From positions 186,001-250,000 of the forward strand of contig NBAY01000038.1 in the NCBI GenBank assembly GCA_002794775.1: a stretch of DNA of 64,000 nucleotides. The letters run 5' to 3'. The position numbers and the translations under genes were made by a program. Every line of letters begins with the position of its first letter. Position 1 is the stretch's first letter. This stretch comes from Porodaedalea pini. Lineage: Eukaryota > Basidiomycota > Agaricomycetes > Hymenochaetales > Hymenochaetaceae. The notes under the pieces were generated by a model. That model did not search any database. It was given only the letters and a program-made list of their open reading frames with translations, and was not told the origin of the DNA. Positions 11,205-22,438 of the stretch are shown piece after piece.

Positions 11205-14200
11205 ATGTCCGTTCACTATTCCCTCCAAGGTGCGTCTCTGACTCGCGCACACTGCAGTTGTGCATTCTGACGTATTCTGCGAATTGCCCTCATAGTTATT
11301 CGCGTCCAAGAAATCACTTGGGACTCGAGATCGCCAGGTCTTTATGTTGAGGTGAAGCTCGGCGATGTCACCAAGCGAACGCGTACGATCGAGGACATTT
11401 CGCAGTATTGGGAGGAAACTTTTGTATTGTAAGAACACGCAGCAGTCAACGTAGACATTCACAGATACTGAAAGTGATATGCACAGCTCTTCCTCAGATA
11501 TATCGACAAAATTCAATATTCGGGTCAAGGACAAGAAAGAGCCCAGTTCCAAGGACATCGACATCGCCGCCCTGTTGAAGGAATGTGCGGGAGGCAAAAG
11601 CGAAGGTGATTTGCAAACTTTTCTCGTTTGCGACTCGTCATTTGTGCTTAACCTCAACCGCCTGCAGCCCAGCTGAGCCTCTCATCCGGAAAGACATCTG
11701 CAGGCATTATCCACGTGCGATTCGAGGAGGTTGATACAGTGAGGGCTACTAGACTTCTTATTGACGAAGCCAAGAACGCTAGTAAAAAGCTGGAGCACGG
11801 TACTGCGGATGCTGTTGACTCCACTGTCAGCGCTGCCACCGACGGAGCCAAGGAGATGAAGCCCTTGTGCGACTCATTCGTGAAACTTCTCTCAAAGCTG
11901 GATGCGGTAGTCCAGATTGTAGACGAAGTATCGAAAGTAAGTACCGCGCTCCAAGAATGGACGCTGAGAGTTCCTGAGAGTGACTAGGTTCACCCCTACG
12001 TGAACGTCGTATGGCAAGCTACTTCAATTTTATACAAGGTTAGCCCGATTGCAAGTTGGTTGCGAGATTCGCGCTGAACTGATATGTACTATACAGGTCG
12101 TCTCTCGTCAGTTCAAAATTGATCAAGCACTCATCGAGCTGGTTGCGGCCTTGGATGACGCCTTTGAATTCGCCAACGACGCAGATACACTACCGGAAAA
12201 GGCTCGGAATCTTAAGGACACGATCGACAAACTCTTGCAGCAGACCTACGAGTGCTGTCTCTTTGTCCAAGAATACACTAGTCACGGATTTATTAGCAAG
12301 TCTTTTCATCTTAATCATGTTTTACAAGAGGCTGACCTACTACAGAGCGAACGCTTAAGATACGCAGCAATCAAAAGATAGCCGACTTCAAAGCACGTTT
12401 CGCTGACCTCAGGAAGGCATTAGACTCGAATATTGGCTTGCATACCGCGTTTGTTTCGGCGCGCATACTAGAAGCAGTTGACGAAATAAGTGCGTATCAA
12501 CTTTGTTCTACCGGTTTGGAACTCAACTGATCCATGCAATCAGTTATCGACCAGCGGCTTTCAGGATTACAGCAGCGACTCCTTCCAGACGAAAATGACG
12601 CGTCCGACCGCCCTTCATGCCTTCCTGGGACACGCAGCGGAATCTTGACTACAGCCATAGACTGGATATTCTCGAATACATCCCAGAACATTATGTGGCT
12701 TCATGGCGTTGCAGGCTCTGGAAAAAGCACCGTCAGCATGACCATCGCAGAACGCTGCCTTGATTTGCTCCGTCGTGGTGCTTATCTGTTCTTTGTACGG
12801 GAAAAAAGCAATCCCAATGCGGTGATCCGAACTATCGCTTACTGGCTAGCTTCGTTCGATGACTCTATCGCGAAGCATGTTGCCAAAGCTGTAAAAGCTA
12901 ATAATGGCATCGAGAATTCTTCACTCAGTCAGCAGTTCGAGAAACTCCTTCTTCAGCCACTTACCGCCGCTGCACCCGATATGTATGGACCGGTCGTTAT
13001 CGTCCTTGACGCATTGGACGAATGTGGTACTGAGGATACTCGGCGTGACCTGCTAGCCATTCTACGTACAGGATTCCCAAAGCTCCCTAAGAATTTCCGA
13101 TTTATCATTACGAGTCGACGGGAGCCAGACATCAGGAGAACGTTCTCGCATCAGTCATCTGTCCGTGAAATCGAGTTGGATTACAGGTCACCAGCTAGTC
13201 GCAACGACGTACGTCGGTATATTGACCATGAGATGCGTTCAATCTTCGTGACAGCGGAGCTCGAAATTCCAGCGAATTGGGATTATAACGTGGATCTTCT
13301 TGGAAATACATCGGAAGGACTTTTTATATGGGCCTCGATGGCTGTTAAGCTAATCTTAAAGAACAAAGCTGATCCATTCCCAGCGCTCGAACGTCTCCTT
13401 TCATGTTGTCAAAGGAACGAATTAGATACATCTTCGCCCAGTGGATTCGGTCTTGATAATCTGTACGATACCGTGCTCGAGTGGTCGGAAATCCAATGGA
13501 CAGACGAGGAGTCCAAAACACGCTTTTCACGGGTCCTTGGTCTCATCCTTCTGGGCAAAAGCACTTTTTCGATCGGCACTATCGATGAGATTCTAGGCTT
13601 TCCGTCGACATCCTCATCACGTCTCATCATCGACAGGCTGCAAAGCGTGCTTGCATACACGCCCGACTCCCTGGACCCACAAGTCCGCCTCTTCCACACT
13701 TCCTTCTCTGATTACTTAATGTCGCCTATGCGATCTGGAGACCCTTGGTTCATTGACGTCTCCCGCGAGAAGCAGGTGATAGCCAGTCGATGTTTCGCTG
13801 TCATGACGAAATTACTGCGCTTCAACATGTGCGACCTAGAAACGTCTCACGTCCGCAATGATGATGTCGCAGGACTCGGCGGGCTTATTAAAGAGAAGAA
13901 GAAGATACCTGCGCATTTGGAGTACACGTGCATTTTCTGGGCTCATCATCTTCACGAAGCTCCAGTGTCCCCCGAGCTGCTCGGCGAACTATCGGATACT
14001 CTTCACAACCGTCTACTATACTGGCTCGAAGTTTTGGGCTTATTGAAAAGGATTGATGTCGCTAGTCTGGCACTGTCCATAGCCATAGACTGGGTTCCGG
14101 TGAGTAACTATTCAGATGGATGCCGTTTCATGATGACGCTGACACCTCAAGTAGACACCCAATGCGGAGACCTTGAAGTTTCTAAAGGATGCTCGCAGGC

Positions 14201-16521
14201 AAATCGATGTCTTCGCCACTGCAATTTTGGCAAGCACGCCTCATATCTATCTTTCTATGCTTCCTCTTGCATCGAAAGGATCAGAGATATTCGCGCATTA
14301 CTCGAAGAATATAGGTTCAGTGGTGCAGGTAGAAAGAAGAGGCGATGAAGGCCGGTCGGCTCTGTTGAAATTATTGCTGGGCCATACAAGCACAGTGTCG
14401 TCCATTGCTTTCTCACCTGACGGCACACGGATTGCCTCGGGCTCTTACGATCGCACGATCAGAGTGTGGGATGCCGCAAGCGGGGAGGTCGTTTCCGGGC
14501 CGTCCAAAGGGCACACATCCAGCGTCTCGTCCGTTGCTTTCTCGCCTGACGGCACACGGGTTGCCTCAGGCTCTGGCGATTGCACGATCAGAGTGTGGGA
14601 TGCCGCAACTGGGGAGGTCGTCTCCGGGCCGTTCGAAGGTCACACAGACAGCGTCTTGTCCGTTGCTTTCTCGCCCGACAGCACACGGATTGTCTCGGGC
14701 TCTAGCGATTCTACGATCAGAGTGTGGGATGCCACAACTGGGGAGGCCGTCTCCGGGCAGTTCGAAGGGGGCAGCGTCTTGTCCGTTGCTTTCTCGCCTG
14801 ACGGCACACGGATTGTCTCGGGCTCTGGCGATTCTACGATCAGAGTGTGGGATGCCGCAACTGGGGAGGTCGTTTCCAGGCCATTCGAAGGTCACACAGA
14901 CAGCGTTTTGTCCGTTGCTTTCTCGCCTGACGGCACACGGATTGTCTCGGGTTCTTCCGATTGCACGATCAGAGTATGGGATGCCGCAACTGGGGAGGTC
15001 GTTTCCAGGCCATTCGAAGGTCACACAGGCAACGTCTCGTCCGTTGCTTTCTCGCCTGACGGCATACGGATTGCCTCGGGCTCTTGGGATTCCACAATCA
15101 GAGTGTGGGATGTCGCGACTGGGGAGGTCGTTTCTGGGCCGTTCGAAGGCCACACAGACAGCGTCTTGTCCGTTGCTTTCTCGCCCGACGGCACACGCAT
15201 TGCCTCGGGTTCTTGGGATTCCACAATCAGAGTGTGGGATATCGCAATTGGGGAGGTCGTTTCCGGGCCGTTCGAAGGCCACACAGACAGCGTCTTGTCC
15301 GTTGCTTTCTCGCCCGACGGCACACGCATTGCCTCGGGCTCTTCCGATTCCACGATCAGAGTGTGGGATGCCGCAATTGGGGAGGTTGATTCCGGGCCAT
15401 TCGAAGGTCACACAGGCAACGTCTCGTCCGTTGCTTTCTCGCCTGACGGCATACGGATTGTCTCGGGCTCTAGCGATTCCACGATCAGAGTGTGGGATGC
15501 CGCAATTGGGGAGGTCGTTTCCGGGCCGTTCAAAGGGCATACATCCAGCGTCTCGTCCGTTGCTTTCTCGCCTGACGGCACACGGATTGTCTCGGGCTCT
15601 TCCGATTCCACGATCAGAGTGTGGGATGCCGCAAGCGGGGGGGTCGTTTCCGGGCCATTCGAAGGTCACACAGGCAGTGTCTCGTCCGTTGCTTTCTCAC
15701 CCGACGGCACACGGATTGCCTCGGGCTCTTGGGATTGCACGATCAGAGTGTGGGATGCCGCAACTGGGGAGGTCGTTTCCAGGCCATTCGAAGGTCACAC
15801 ATCCAGCGTCTCGTCCGTTGCTTTCTCGCCTGACGGCACACGGATTGCCTCGGGCTCTGGCGATTGCACGATCAGAGTGTGGGATGCCGCAATTGGGGAG
15901 GTCGTTTCCAGGCCATTCGAAGGGCACGCAGACAGAGTTTTGTCTGTTGCTTTCTCGCCTGACGGCACACACATTGCCTCAGGATCTGATGATAATACAA
16001 TTAAGGTCTCGGAGGTGAAGGATGAACAAGTCGTCTCGCGCGAAGCTCATACGCGGAGCGTTTCGTCGTCTGACAGCAATGTCGTTTCGGATTGGAAGTT
16101 AGCTGATGATGGATGGATTCGAAGTCAAAAAGGTTACTTACTCCTATGGGTTCCTCCTCATCTTCGGCCGACTCTTTGGCGCACCCGAAATACTGCGGTT
16201 TTCAGTTGCGCCTTTTCTACTAGGCTAGACTTCCGAGGATCTGCTCATGGCAATCGCTGGTATGAGTGCTTTGACCCTTCACGAAAAATCACTCCCAATT
16301 CCTCTTCCATTGTTTCTGCTCAGCCCATTGACGAATCATCAAGTGAAAACAGTGCCACAGATTTGTCTTTCATTGTCCCTGGCGCTTATGTATCTGAACA
16401 ACTACATGGAAGCACAGGCATCGAATCGAGCCATATTGTCTCTTCGACCCACGCATTATTCATGTCTGCAGCGCTTGTGCTTTGCATCACTCTCGTGTTC
16501 TTTGATAGCAGGTTGTTGTAG
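11205..16521 (+). CDS. Intact C2-NACHT-WD40 STAND (NLR-like) protein
   Basis: Nine-exon model: 11205-11229, 11296-11428, 11487-11605, 11668-11936, 11988-12038, 12097-12295, 12346-12489, 12544-14099, 14155-16521; 1620 aa with all phases consistent. The N-terminus reads as a C2-like beta sandwich (VIRVQEITWD, LYVEVKLGD, YWEETFVF). Helical segments follow (residues about 110-340), then a NACHT NTPase with Walker A GVAGSGKS near 368-375 and Walker B VVIVLDALDECG near 464. A helical linker leads to 13 WD40 units of 43 aa from about residue 908, then a conserved tail (LLLWVPPHLRPTLW) and a hydrophobic C-terminal segment. Proteins of this plan are signal-transducing NTPases, several of which act in fungal non-self recognition; that role is inferred here. 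Intron 6 has a GC donor. Two broken relatives lie at 47.7-49.6 and 51.1-56.4 kb. Confidence 0.9.
12296..12345 (+). other. GC-AG intron in the STAND gene
   Basis: The donor reads A|GCAAGT and the acceptor CTACAG. Removing these 50 nt restores the frame exactly (GFI joined to KRTLKIRSNQ). The related locus at 55.2 kb has GTAAGT at the same position after GFF, so the GC donor is a T-to-C change at donor position 2. Confidence 0.75.
14380..16011 (+). repeat. Tandem array of 129-bp WD40 coding units
   Basis: Thirteen units, each encoding one WD40 repeat of 43 aa (unit 4 is two codons shorter; unit 13 diverges after its first half). The invariant core reads SVAFSPDGTRI, SGS, TIRVWDA and GEVVS. Differences between units fall on a few positions: the two or three residues after GHT, IA/IV before SGS, the residue before D in SGSxD, S/C after it, the residues before GE, and G/R before PF. 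Near-identity at DNA level indicates recent duplication or gene conversion. Because the unit length is a multiple of three and lacks stops, long spurious open frames appear in other frames. Confidence 0.93.
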
Positions 16522-17592
16522 TTACATGTTCACTGGATAACCCTTGACGTTTGCTATACCTAATTCACTTCTAGGCTTACCGAAAATTAGATTATAAATC
16601 AATTAGCTCGTTTTGCAGGTTCTGGTCTCTAAACGAGGTGCATTGAGGTATCCCGAAGTATCTGATCTAACCATTGAGTCACTGTGTGGGCTAAACCATA
16701 GTCGTCTTTCGTACCTCCATGGTGATAACTAATGAACAACATCGCTCTCGGTCAGACTGTGAGAACACTATGTGTTGCAAGTCGAGGAGTAACTGCAGGT
16801 GAGACGAGCACCTATACGAGGTCCTTTTTTCCAGTTGCAGCGAAGGATCTGACATGCAAGGCGAGTCATGCTATGATAAAACTCCGGAGTTGACATCGCT
16901 GTGGGACCCATGAGTGAGAGAGTATAGATGTGCGTACATGTCATTATAGCCTTGGAATGAGATAACCACTAGTACTGAGTTCAACAATGCAACAATGTCT
17001 TCCAATGGATCTCAAATAAGGTGAGATAGAGGAGCAGACTGCATGTATGTCTCATCTTCATTCCATAGAAGATCCAGAAATTCTTGACGACCTTGTCAAA
17101 TCTAACACGAGAATCAAGGATGAGGGGAAACAAGTCTTCCAAAAGAGGTGCGTCCCATTGTTTGATCCACATGACGACTGAGATGAGGCAGCTCATGGGA
17201 GTCAGTACTTTCCCTCCTACATTATCTTCAAATGCTTATAACGGCGCCGGCATTCTCGTCTTTGTAGATACCCTGTTGGTAAGCGTCGTGGTCGAGGGAG
17301 AACAAGGCATAAGGGCCCCACTTACTCCAGAAACACCACATATACACGATGTATCCATCGATATGCGTAGATGCAGGATAGAAGTGAAGCTAATCATTTG
17401 CAGACGACGCGCGAGATCGACGCGTCTGTGTCACGTGAGCAAATAAAACGCGTGGGTCCTAAACGCGTACTTCTCGTCTGACTCTGACTTCACCATTCAC
17501 ACTTGCCTCTCTCACTTTTCTCGCAGATCATTGGATGAGAGCCTGTTGAGTCTAATCAAGCTGAGAAGAATATAATAAAGGAAGGGAAGATA
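16522..17592. other. Intergenic stretch, no supported gene
   Basis: Two open frames (16981-17196, - and 17084-17446, +) overlap each other and show no motif. Nothing else was recognised. Confidence 0.4.
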
Positions 17593-19102
17593 ATGAAGCT
17601 AGCTCTGCAATGGTTGCGGGTGGCAGTCGCACTCTACGTCTTTCTTGCAGTCCTATACACAACAAACCTTCTCTTCTCGCCTCTTCTGCTTGCTGTTTTC
17701 CGCTACGATACTCATAACACCTCAATCCTTAACCTCGTCAGCAAGCTTCACTTGTCTTCCTCGTTCAGAAGATCGCAAGAGATTGAACCGCAAGCTGCCA
17801 CCGGCGTCAACTCGAACCTCAACAGCAACGTACCCTTTACGAAGCACGCTGATGATCTCATCTACTGGGACAATCCACTCTCAGATGGTGCCTTCTCTCG
17901 TGCGTTTGTACGCGACCGCGTTGATACTGCTATGCCCGCATCCCTCTTCCTCAACAAGGCCTTCGCCGTCTCCCAGGAACACCTCGCCTACGCCGACACC
18001 AGCAACCTAGACATCGTGCCCTACTACTACCGTGCATCCGAGATCGACAAGAAAGAGGACATCACTATCACGACGCTCGTCACACGCAACCGTTTCACCG
18101 TCTTCAAGCAGCTTGTCGAGAAATACCGCGGTCCGATCTCTGTCACCGTGCACGTCTCGCGTGCTGAGCTTGCAGAACCCAGCGCAGATGGGAATTCCAA
18201 TTTCCTCGACGCGCTGCATGCACTTTACTCGAGCACACCGCTCATGGCGCGTCTCGTTGATGTCCACCTCATTCTCACGCCATCTCGTGCCGACCGCCAG
18301 TTCAACGCATGGCGCAACGCCGCGCGCTTCTTCGCCCGTACGGACTATGTCATGATGCTCGACGTCGACTTCGTTCCCTGTACCGACTTTCGCAGCCGTC
18401 TTCTTGCGCACAAGGGTCCAGTGCGAGAGCTGTTGCAGAATGACAGAGCGGCACTCGTCATACCCGCATTTGAGTATGTCGACCACAAGGACGGTGCAGA
18501 CGCTCGGACATTCCCCGCGAGCAAGGAGGAGCTCATTACTTTGTACAACGCGAGCCGGATCGACATGTTCCATGCCGTGTGGGCGCCAGGGCACAACAGC
18601 ACCGACTATACGCGCTTCCTCTTCCACGCGCAACCAGGCGAGGTGTATAGAATCACGGCAGAGCACTACCAGCACGCGTACGAGCCATACGTGATCTTCC
18701 GGCGAGACGGCGGCGTTCCGTGGTGTGATGAACGCTTTGTCGGCTACGGCGGGAACAAGGCGGCGTGTCTATACGAGATGTATCTCTCCGGTGTCGACTT
18801 TTATGTCCTCGCGGATGACTTCCTCGTCCACCAGTCACATGCGTATGATGAGCAGGCGCGCAAGCTCGAGCGGCGCTATAATCGGCGAATCTATGCTGAT
18901 TTTCGCGAGGAGGTTTGTTTGAGGTACTTGACGGCATTCAGAAATGCGGGAAAGCTGGGAAAGGTGGTCGCACAAAATGCAATCGAAGAGTGTAAGAAGG
19001 TCAAGGGTGTTGCTCGGGTTGCATCGATGGTACGTGCACACACTCCACCTCTTGCTCTGCTCGTGGATTGACATTACACACCAGTTACTCGATGGGCATT
19101 GA
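17593..19102 (+). CDS. Glycosyltransferase family 49-like (LARGE-type) type II membrane protein
   Basis: Exon 1 is 17593-19029; a GTACGT...CAG intron of 55 nt leads to an 18-nt terminal exon (19085-19102), giving 484 aa. Without the splice the frame would run 14 codons on to a stop at 19071. An N-terminal hydrophobic segment (residues 9-33) is a signal anchor, placing the catalytic domain in the Golgi/ER lumen. The domain starts near residue 155 (ITITTLVTRNRF) and contains the metal-binding DVD motif at 257-259 (YVMMLDVDF), then EPYVIFRRDGGVPWCDERFVGYG, a block typical of GT49. GT49 enzymes include glucuronyltransferases of the LARGE/B4GAT1 type; the acceptor in fungi is not known. It converges tail to tail with the kinase gene, 92 bp apart. 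Confidence 0.85.
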
Positions 19103-19194
19103 TTGACTGGTATAGAGATACTCCAAGATGCAATTGATCGGTATACAAAGAAAAAATCCATCCCAAAATGTAATATATGAGCTGTTCAAATGAA

Positions 19195-20406
19195 TCAAGG
19201 TTGATTCGTGGTGTTGAAGAGTTCGAACAGGACACGTCCGCCTGTTTCGGCAGCATTCGACACATGTTCGAAGCTCGCAAACTCGTGTCCACGGGACTTG
19301 AGCGCGTCGAACAAGAGGTCGCGATACGCAGGAATTCCGAGGGGAGATCCACCTAGCACGAGTAGCGATGATTTAGCGGGGATCGCGAGCGGGATAGACG
19401 GGGACGGCCCTGAGGGAGGTTCGAGCAAGAGCGCGATCTGCCCTGCGAGCTCGTCGGAGGCCGCTTTGAGCACCCGGAGCGCGAGCCGGTCACCGCCGCC
19501 CTTTCCCTCAAAGTCTCCGAACGCGGCGCGGAAGACGAGCGGGGAGAGTTGGCTGAGCCGTTTTTCGCGCTCGAGCGTCCGGTGTGCGGGTAGTGTACCA
19601 CCAGGCGGGATTGCATCGAATCCCTCGGTTGGATCAGGATCGTGCAATAGCACAAGCAGCTCCGGTGCGCTCTTCACCCCAAAGAGCGCCAACACGCGCG
19701 TGCGCAGAGCGAAAGTGTCTGGATCGTATGCGGGCGGTGAGAGCGGCGTGCCCGCAAGGACGGCAAGCTCGTGTTCGCGAAGGAGCTGCCGGATGGCTTC
19801 GCGTCCGATGTGAAACCCGCCTCCCTCATCGCCAAGGATCCAGCCCCAGCCGCCGATGCGCGCGATCTCCTTCGGCACCTCGCCTAGCTCACTGTTCGCC
19901 GTGGGCGTGAGCCGGAAGCTCGCGGCGGTGGAGCCTGTCCCGCCGACGACGGCCACGCACGTACGCAGAGTCGGATCACGTCTGGCGGCGGTGACGAGCG
20001 GCGCAGCGAGGAGCATCGTGTCGTTCGCGAGTATGAAGTGCGGCGGGCTCGGCGGGAGGGAAAGCAGAGCACTTAGCCGAGGGGTGATTTCCGCGACTGC
20101 TTCAGGAGTGTCGACGCCCGAGACGCCAAACCAGGCTGCGGCGAAGTGCGACTCCCCAGAGGCGACTGGCAGGAGTGATTTCCGATATTCGACGCCGCAA
20201 GTACGCAGAGCGACCTCTATGCAGCTCGTCACCTCGTTGAGAAAGCCATTGAGGCCTAGATAGGAGAAGTTAGAGGGCCCGCCGTTGATGCGTGTGCGGA
20301 CTGCGCCCGTGCTATCTGTGATTGTGACCGCTGTCTTTGAGCCGCCGCAGTCGACACATAGGTAATAGCCCAAGCTTGTCGGCGTCGCCGTCGTAGTGAG
20401 CCGCAT
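19195..20406 (-). CDS. N-acetylglucosamine kinase-like protein (BadF/BadG/BcrA/BcrD ATPase family)
   Basis: Single exon, 403 aa. The actin-like ATPase phosphate-1 motif is DCGGSKTAV (residues 19-27); NDTMLLAAP follows as the catalytic-Asp region, GGTGS as phosphate-2, and GWGWILGDEGGGFHIGREAI as the family signature. LLVLGGSPLG near the C-terminus is the adenosine motif. The expected reaction is ATP-dependent phosphorylation of GlcNAc (or a related amino sugar) at O6, feeding chitin-derived sugar into UDP-GlcNAc metabolism, in the cytosol. Length and motif order fit the family. Codon use is GC-rich compared with the flanks. Confidence 0.85.
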   Translation of the reverse strand: MRLTTTATPTSLGYYLCVDCGGSKTAVTITDSTGAVRTRINGGPSNFSYLGLNGFLNEVTSCIEVALRTCGVEYRKSLLPVASGESHFAAAWFGVSGVDTPEAVAEITPRLSALLSLPPSPPHFILANDTMLLAAPLVTAARRDPTLRTCVAVVGGTGSTAASFRLTPTANSELGEVPKEIARIGGWGWILGDEGGGFHIGREAIRQLLREHELAVLAGTPLSPPAYDPDTFALRTRVLALFGVKSAPELLVLLHDPDPTEGFDAIPPGGTLPAHRTLEREKRLSQLSPLVFRAAFGDFEGKGGGDRLALRVLKAASDELAGQIALLLEPPSGPSPSIPLAIPAKSSLLVLGGSPLGIPAYRDLLFDALKSRGHEFASFEHVSNAAETGGRVLFELFNTTNQP

Positions 20407-20892
20407 ACCAGGTCGCTAGAGTCTAAGACGAGGCTGTATGCGATCACGCGTTGTGCGCTGAGCTGTTGCTTCCTCTTAGCCGGCCCTAAATACGCCCGTA
20501 TAAGATTGTGTTTCTTGCCCTTTTCATCCTTTTCCAGTGCGGCGACACGGCTTTACCTGTTTCCCAATGTTGCTCATGGCTGCGCTCTACCACGCGGCCG
20601 TTCGAGTGTCAGGCCGTGTCCCGAGCGACGTTCGGCCGTCTCAGCACCCATTCGACAGACTCGACCACCATGGTCAGTCGAAGGGTCGGTGGGTTCCGTA
20701 CATTTATCTTGCTTTTCATAAATATAGAATTGGATAATATCTCTACCAAATGCGTTCATACACGCATCCTCACCGAAAGTAATGAAGAAAAAAGGCCGTC
20801 GGGCTCCCGTTCGTCCGTACATGCGTGTAGATTACCCCTCCAACCATTACACCTCCCCGTCAGATCTTCTCTTACGTCCAAGCCCTCTCCTT
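20407..20892. other. Intergenic, between kinase start and cornichon stop
   Basis: No supported gene; should contain the kinase promoter and the cornichon 3' UTR. Confidence 0.45.
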
Positions 20893-21645
20893 CTACTCGC
20901 TCTCTGCGATCAGTGCTACGATCATCCTGTGCAGGTTAAATTTCAATACACGCAGAGTGCGGAACATGAAGCATGAGAACGTACCGATAGAGGTAGTAGA
21001 AGAAACTAAGTAAGTAGAATCCGAGCTTGATGAACGACTCCTTTTTGTGCCCAGATAGTGTACGGAAGATCTCCGTCGCGTCGTACATGTGCGTCTTATT
21101 CAGAATTCTGGGAGTCGCGATGTAGTATGAGCAGAGAAGCTCGAACGAAATGGATAGATGATACGCACTTGTTGGCGTTGAAGGCGACAAGTGGTGCATT
21201 GAGAAGGAATGCAGTCCATTGGCCAGAAAGGAGGAAGAGAAGCGTCAAGAACGCGTGTGCGCCGTTTTCAGGTAGAACGAACTGCGTGCACGCAGTCAGA
21301 ACATTTCGACATGGACGCTACGATTACACGCACCTGGTTGAGTTTGTTGCAGAGGTCAATGGGGTTGATGTAGTCGCATTCGAGGTCGGAGAACATGATG
21401 ATCTATTTAAGACAAAACACGTCAGCTTATCGGTGCACGCGCAGAAAGAAAGACAGAGAGACGAACGAAGAAAACCATCGTAAAGAGCAGCCCGGCCGCA
21501 AAGAGGACCGAGAACAGAAATAACCAGCCTTCCGACAGCCAGATAGATATCCCATCGGGTTCACCAAGGAAAGAAAGCAGACGACGTCAGCAGGATGCTT
21601 TCATTTGTCTTATCTGCAGTAGGAAATCACACCTTCTCCAAGCAT
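20893..21645 (-). CDS. ERV14: Cornichon / Erv14 family COPII cargo receptor
   Basis: Six exons on the minus strand (21633-21645, 21467-21528, 21334-21402, 21169-21281, 20985-21107, 20893-20926) give 137 aa, the usual Erv14 length, with correct phases throughout. The 13-nt first exon encodes only MLGE plus one base. Three hydrophobic spans are clear: LFLFSVLFAAGLLFTMVFF, AFLTLLFLLSGQWTAFLLNA and FIKLGFYLLSFFYYLYR. Family signatures include IIMFSDLECDYINPIDLCN and HMYDATEIFRTLSGHK. The protein cycles between ER and Golgi and loads transmembrane cargo into COPII vesicles. It is transcribed divergently from the phosphatase gene, with about 0.8 kb between the starts. Confidence 0.95.
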
Positions 21646-22438
21646 CTTGACTTTGCCTTTACGGTCGTGGGCGTCGTAGGTGTAGTACTGTCGTCGCTGC
21701 CGTTGACGGTGTGCGGTCGACGAGCAACTGAGACTAGAGGAGATATCGAACGACGCGCCCTCGACCTCTCCTGACGCGCACGCCCCATTACGTCGACGCT
21801 GTGATCCTGCTGTCACCGTGACACATGTCACTTAGCTGCGTAACTTTGACTCCGAATCCACCACACAGTACTACTAGTACTGCTACCAGTACTAGTGCCA
21901 GTGGCTAGTCTCCTTACTATGCTCGACACAATTCTCATTCAGTGCTTCGCTCTCAATTTACTTCAGGTAAATGAATTCTCATACGGGCAAATGCTTTGTG
22001 CGTCGCGGACCCCCTTCTGAACATATCTATACAGCTTCGAGCAGTGGTGGCGAGTCTATAAATTCAAGTTGGACTGCTCCGCTTCAGGTTCACGTCCGCT
22101 AGACAATCAGCAAAAGGCAGAAAGTGCCATCCCCCTGAGCTGCGACTCTCTACTGTGCTCGTAATAAGAATGACCCTTGAGTGCGACATAGCAACAGAAA
22201 CAAACGATGGCCCTTTTTCAGGCGGCCCCGGGCTGACTTTGCTATTTTCACCAGTGCAAAGACCGATCGCCACAAGAATTTGACCATGCAATGAGGTACT
22301 ATTATGTGATATATGATTTTTTTCCTACTGATTTAATATATGACTTTGCCTGCTGATGTTTGACTATTCCGGAAGTTATAAAAGCAGGCCTACAATGACC
22401 GGAGTGGTAGATATCTCCTGCAAGTTTTCAAGTACGAA
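21646..22438. other. Divergent promoter region (cornichon / phosphatase)
   Basis: No coding frame supported. A short AGTACT-rich patch near 21867-21900 has imperfect internal symmetry but I cannot assign a role. Confidence 0.45.
22377..22384 (+). promoter_or_regulatory. TATA-like element upstream of the phosphatase gene
   Basis: TATAAAAG lies about 55 bp upstream of the start codon, a plausible distance for a core promoter with a short leader. Sequence match only. Confidence 0.35.

Noticed and set aside
14566..15669. 367-codon open frame on the minus strand over the same array
   Set aside because: Same periodicity artefact; reads as a Ser/Arg/Pro repeat with no family.
14380..16011. Regular direct repeats that might suggest a CRISPR-like or satellite array
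   Set aside because: Units are contiguous coding WD40 repeats without spacers in a eukaryotic gene.
14405..16018. 537-codon open frame overlapping the WD40 array in another + frame
   Set aside because: Produced by repeating a 129-bp unit that has no stop in this frame; the real frame has WD40 and NACHT homology and correct splicing.
17084..17446. 120-codon plus-strand frame
   Set aside because: No motif, no splice extension, overlaps an equally open minus frame.
18007..18675. 222-codon minus-strand frame
   Set aside because: Antisense to the GT49 catalytic domain, no motif.
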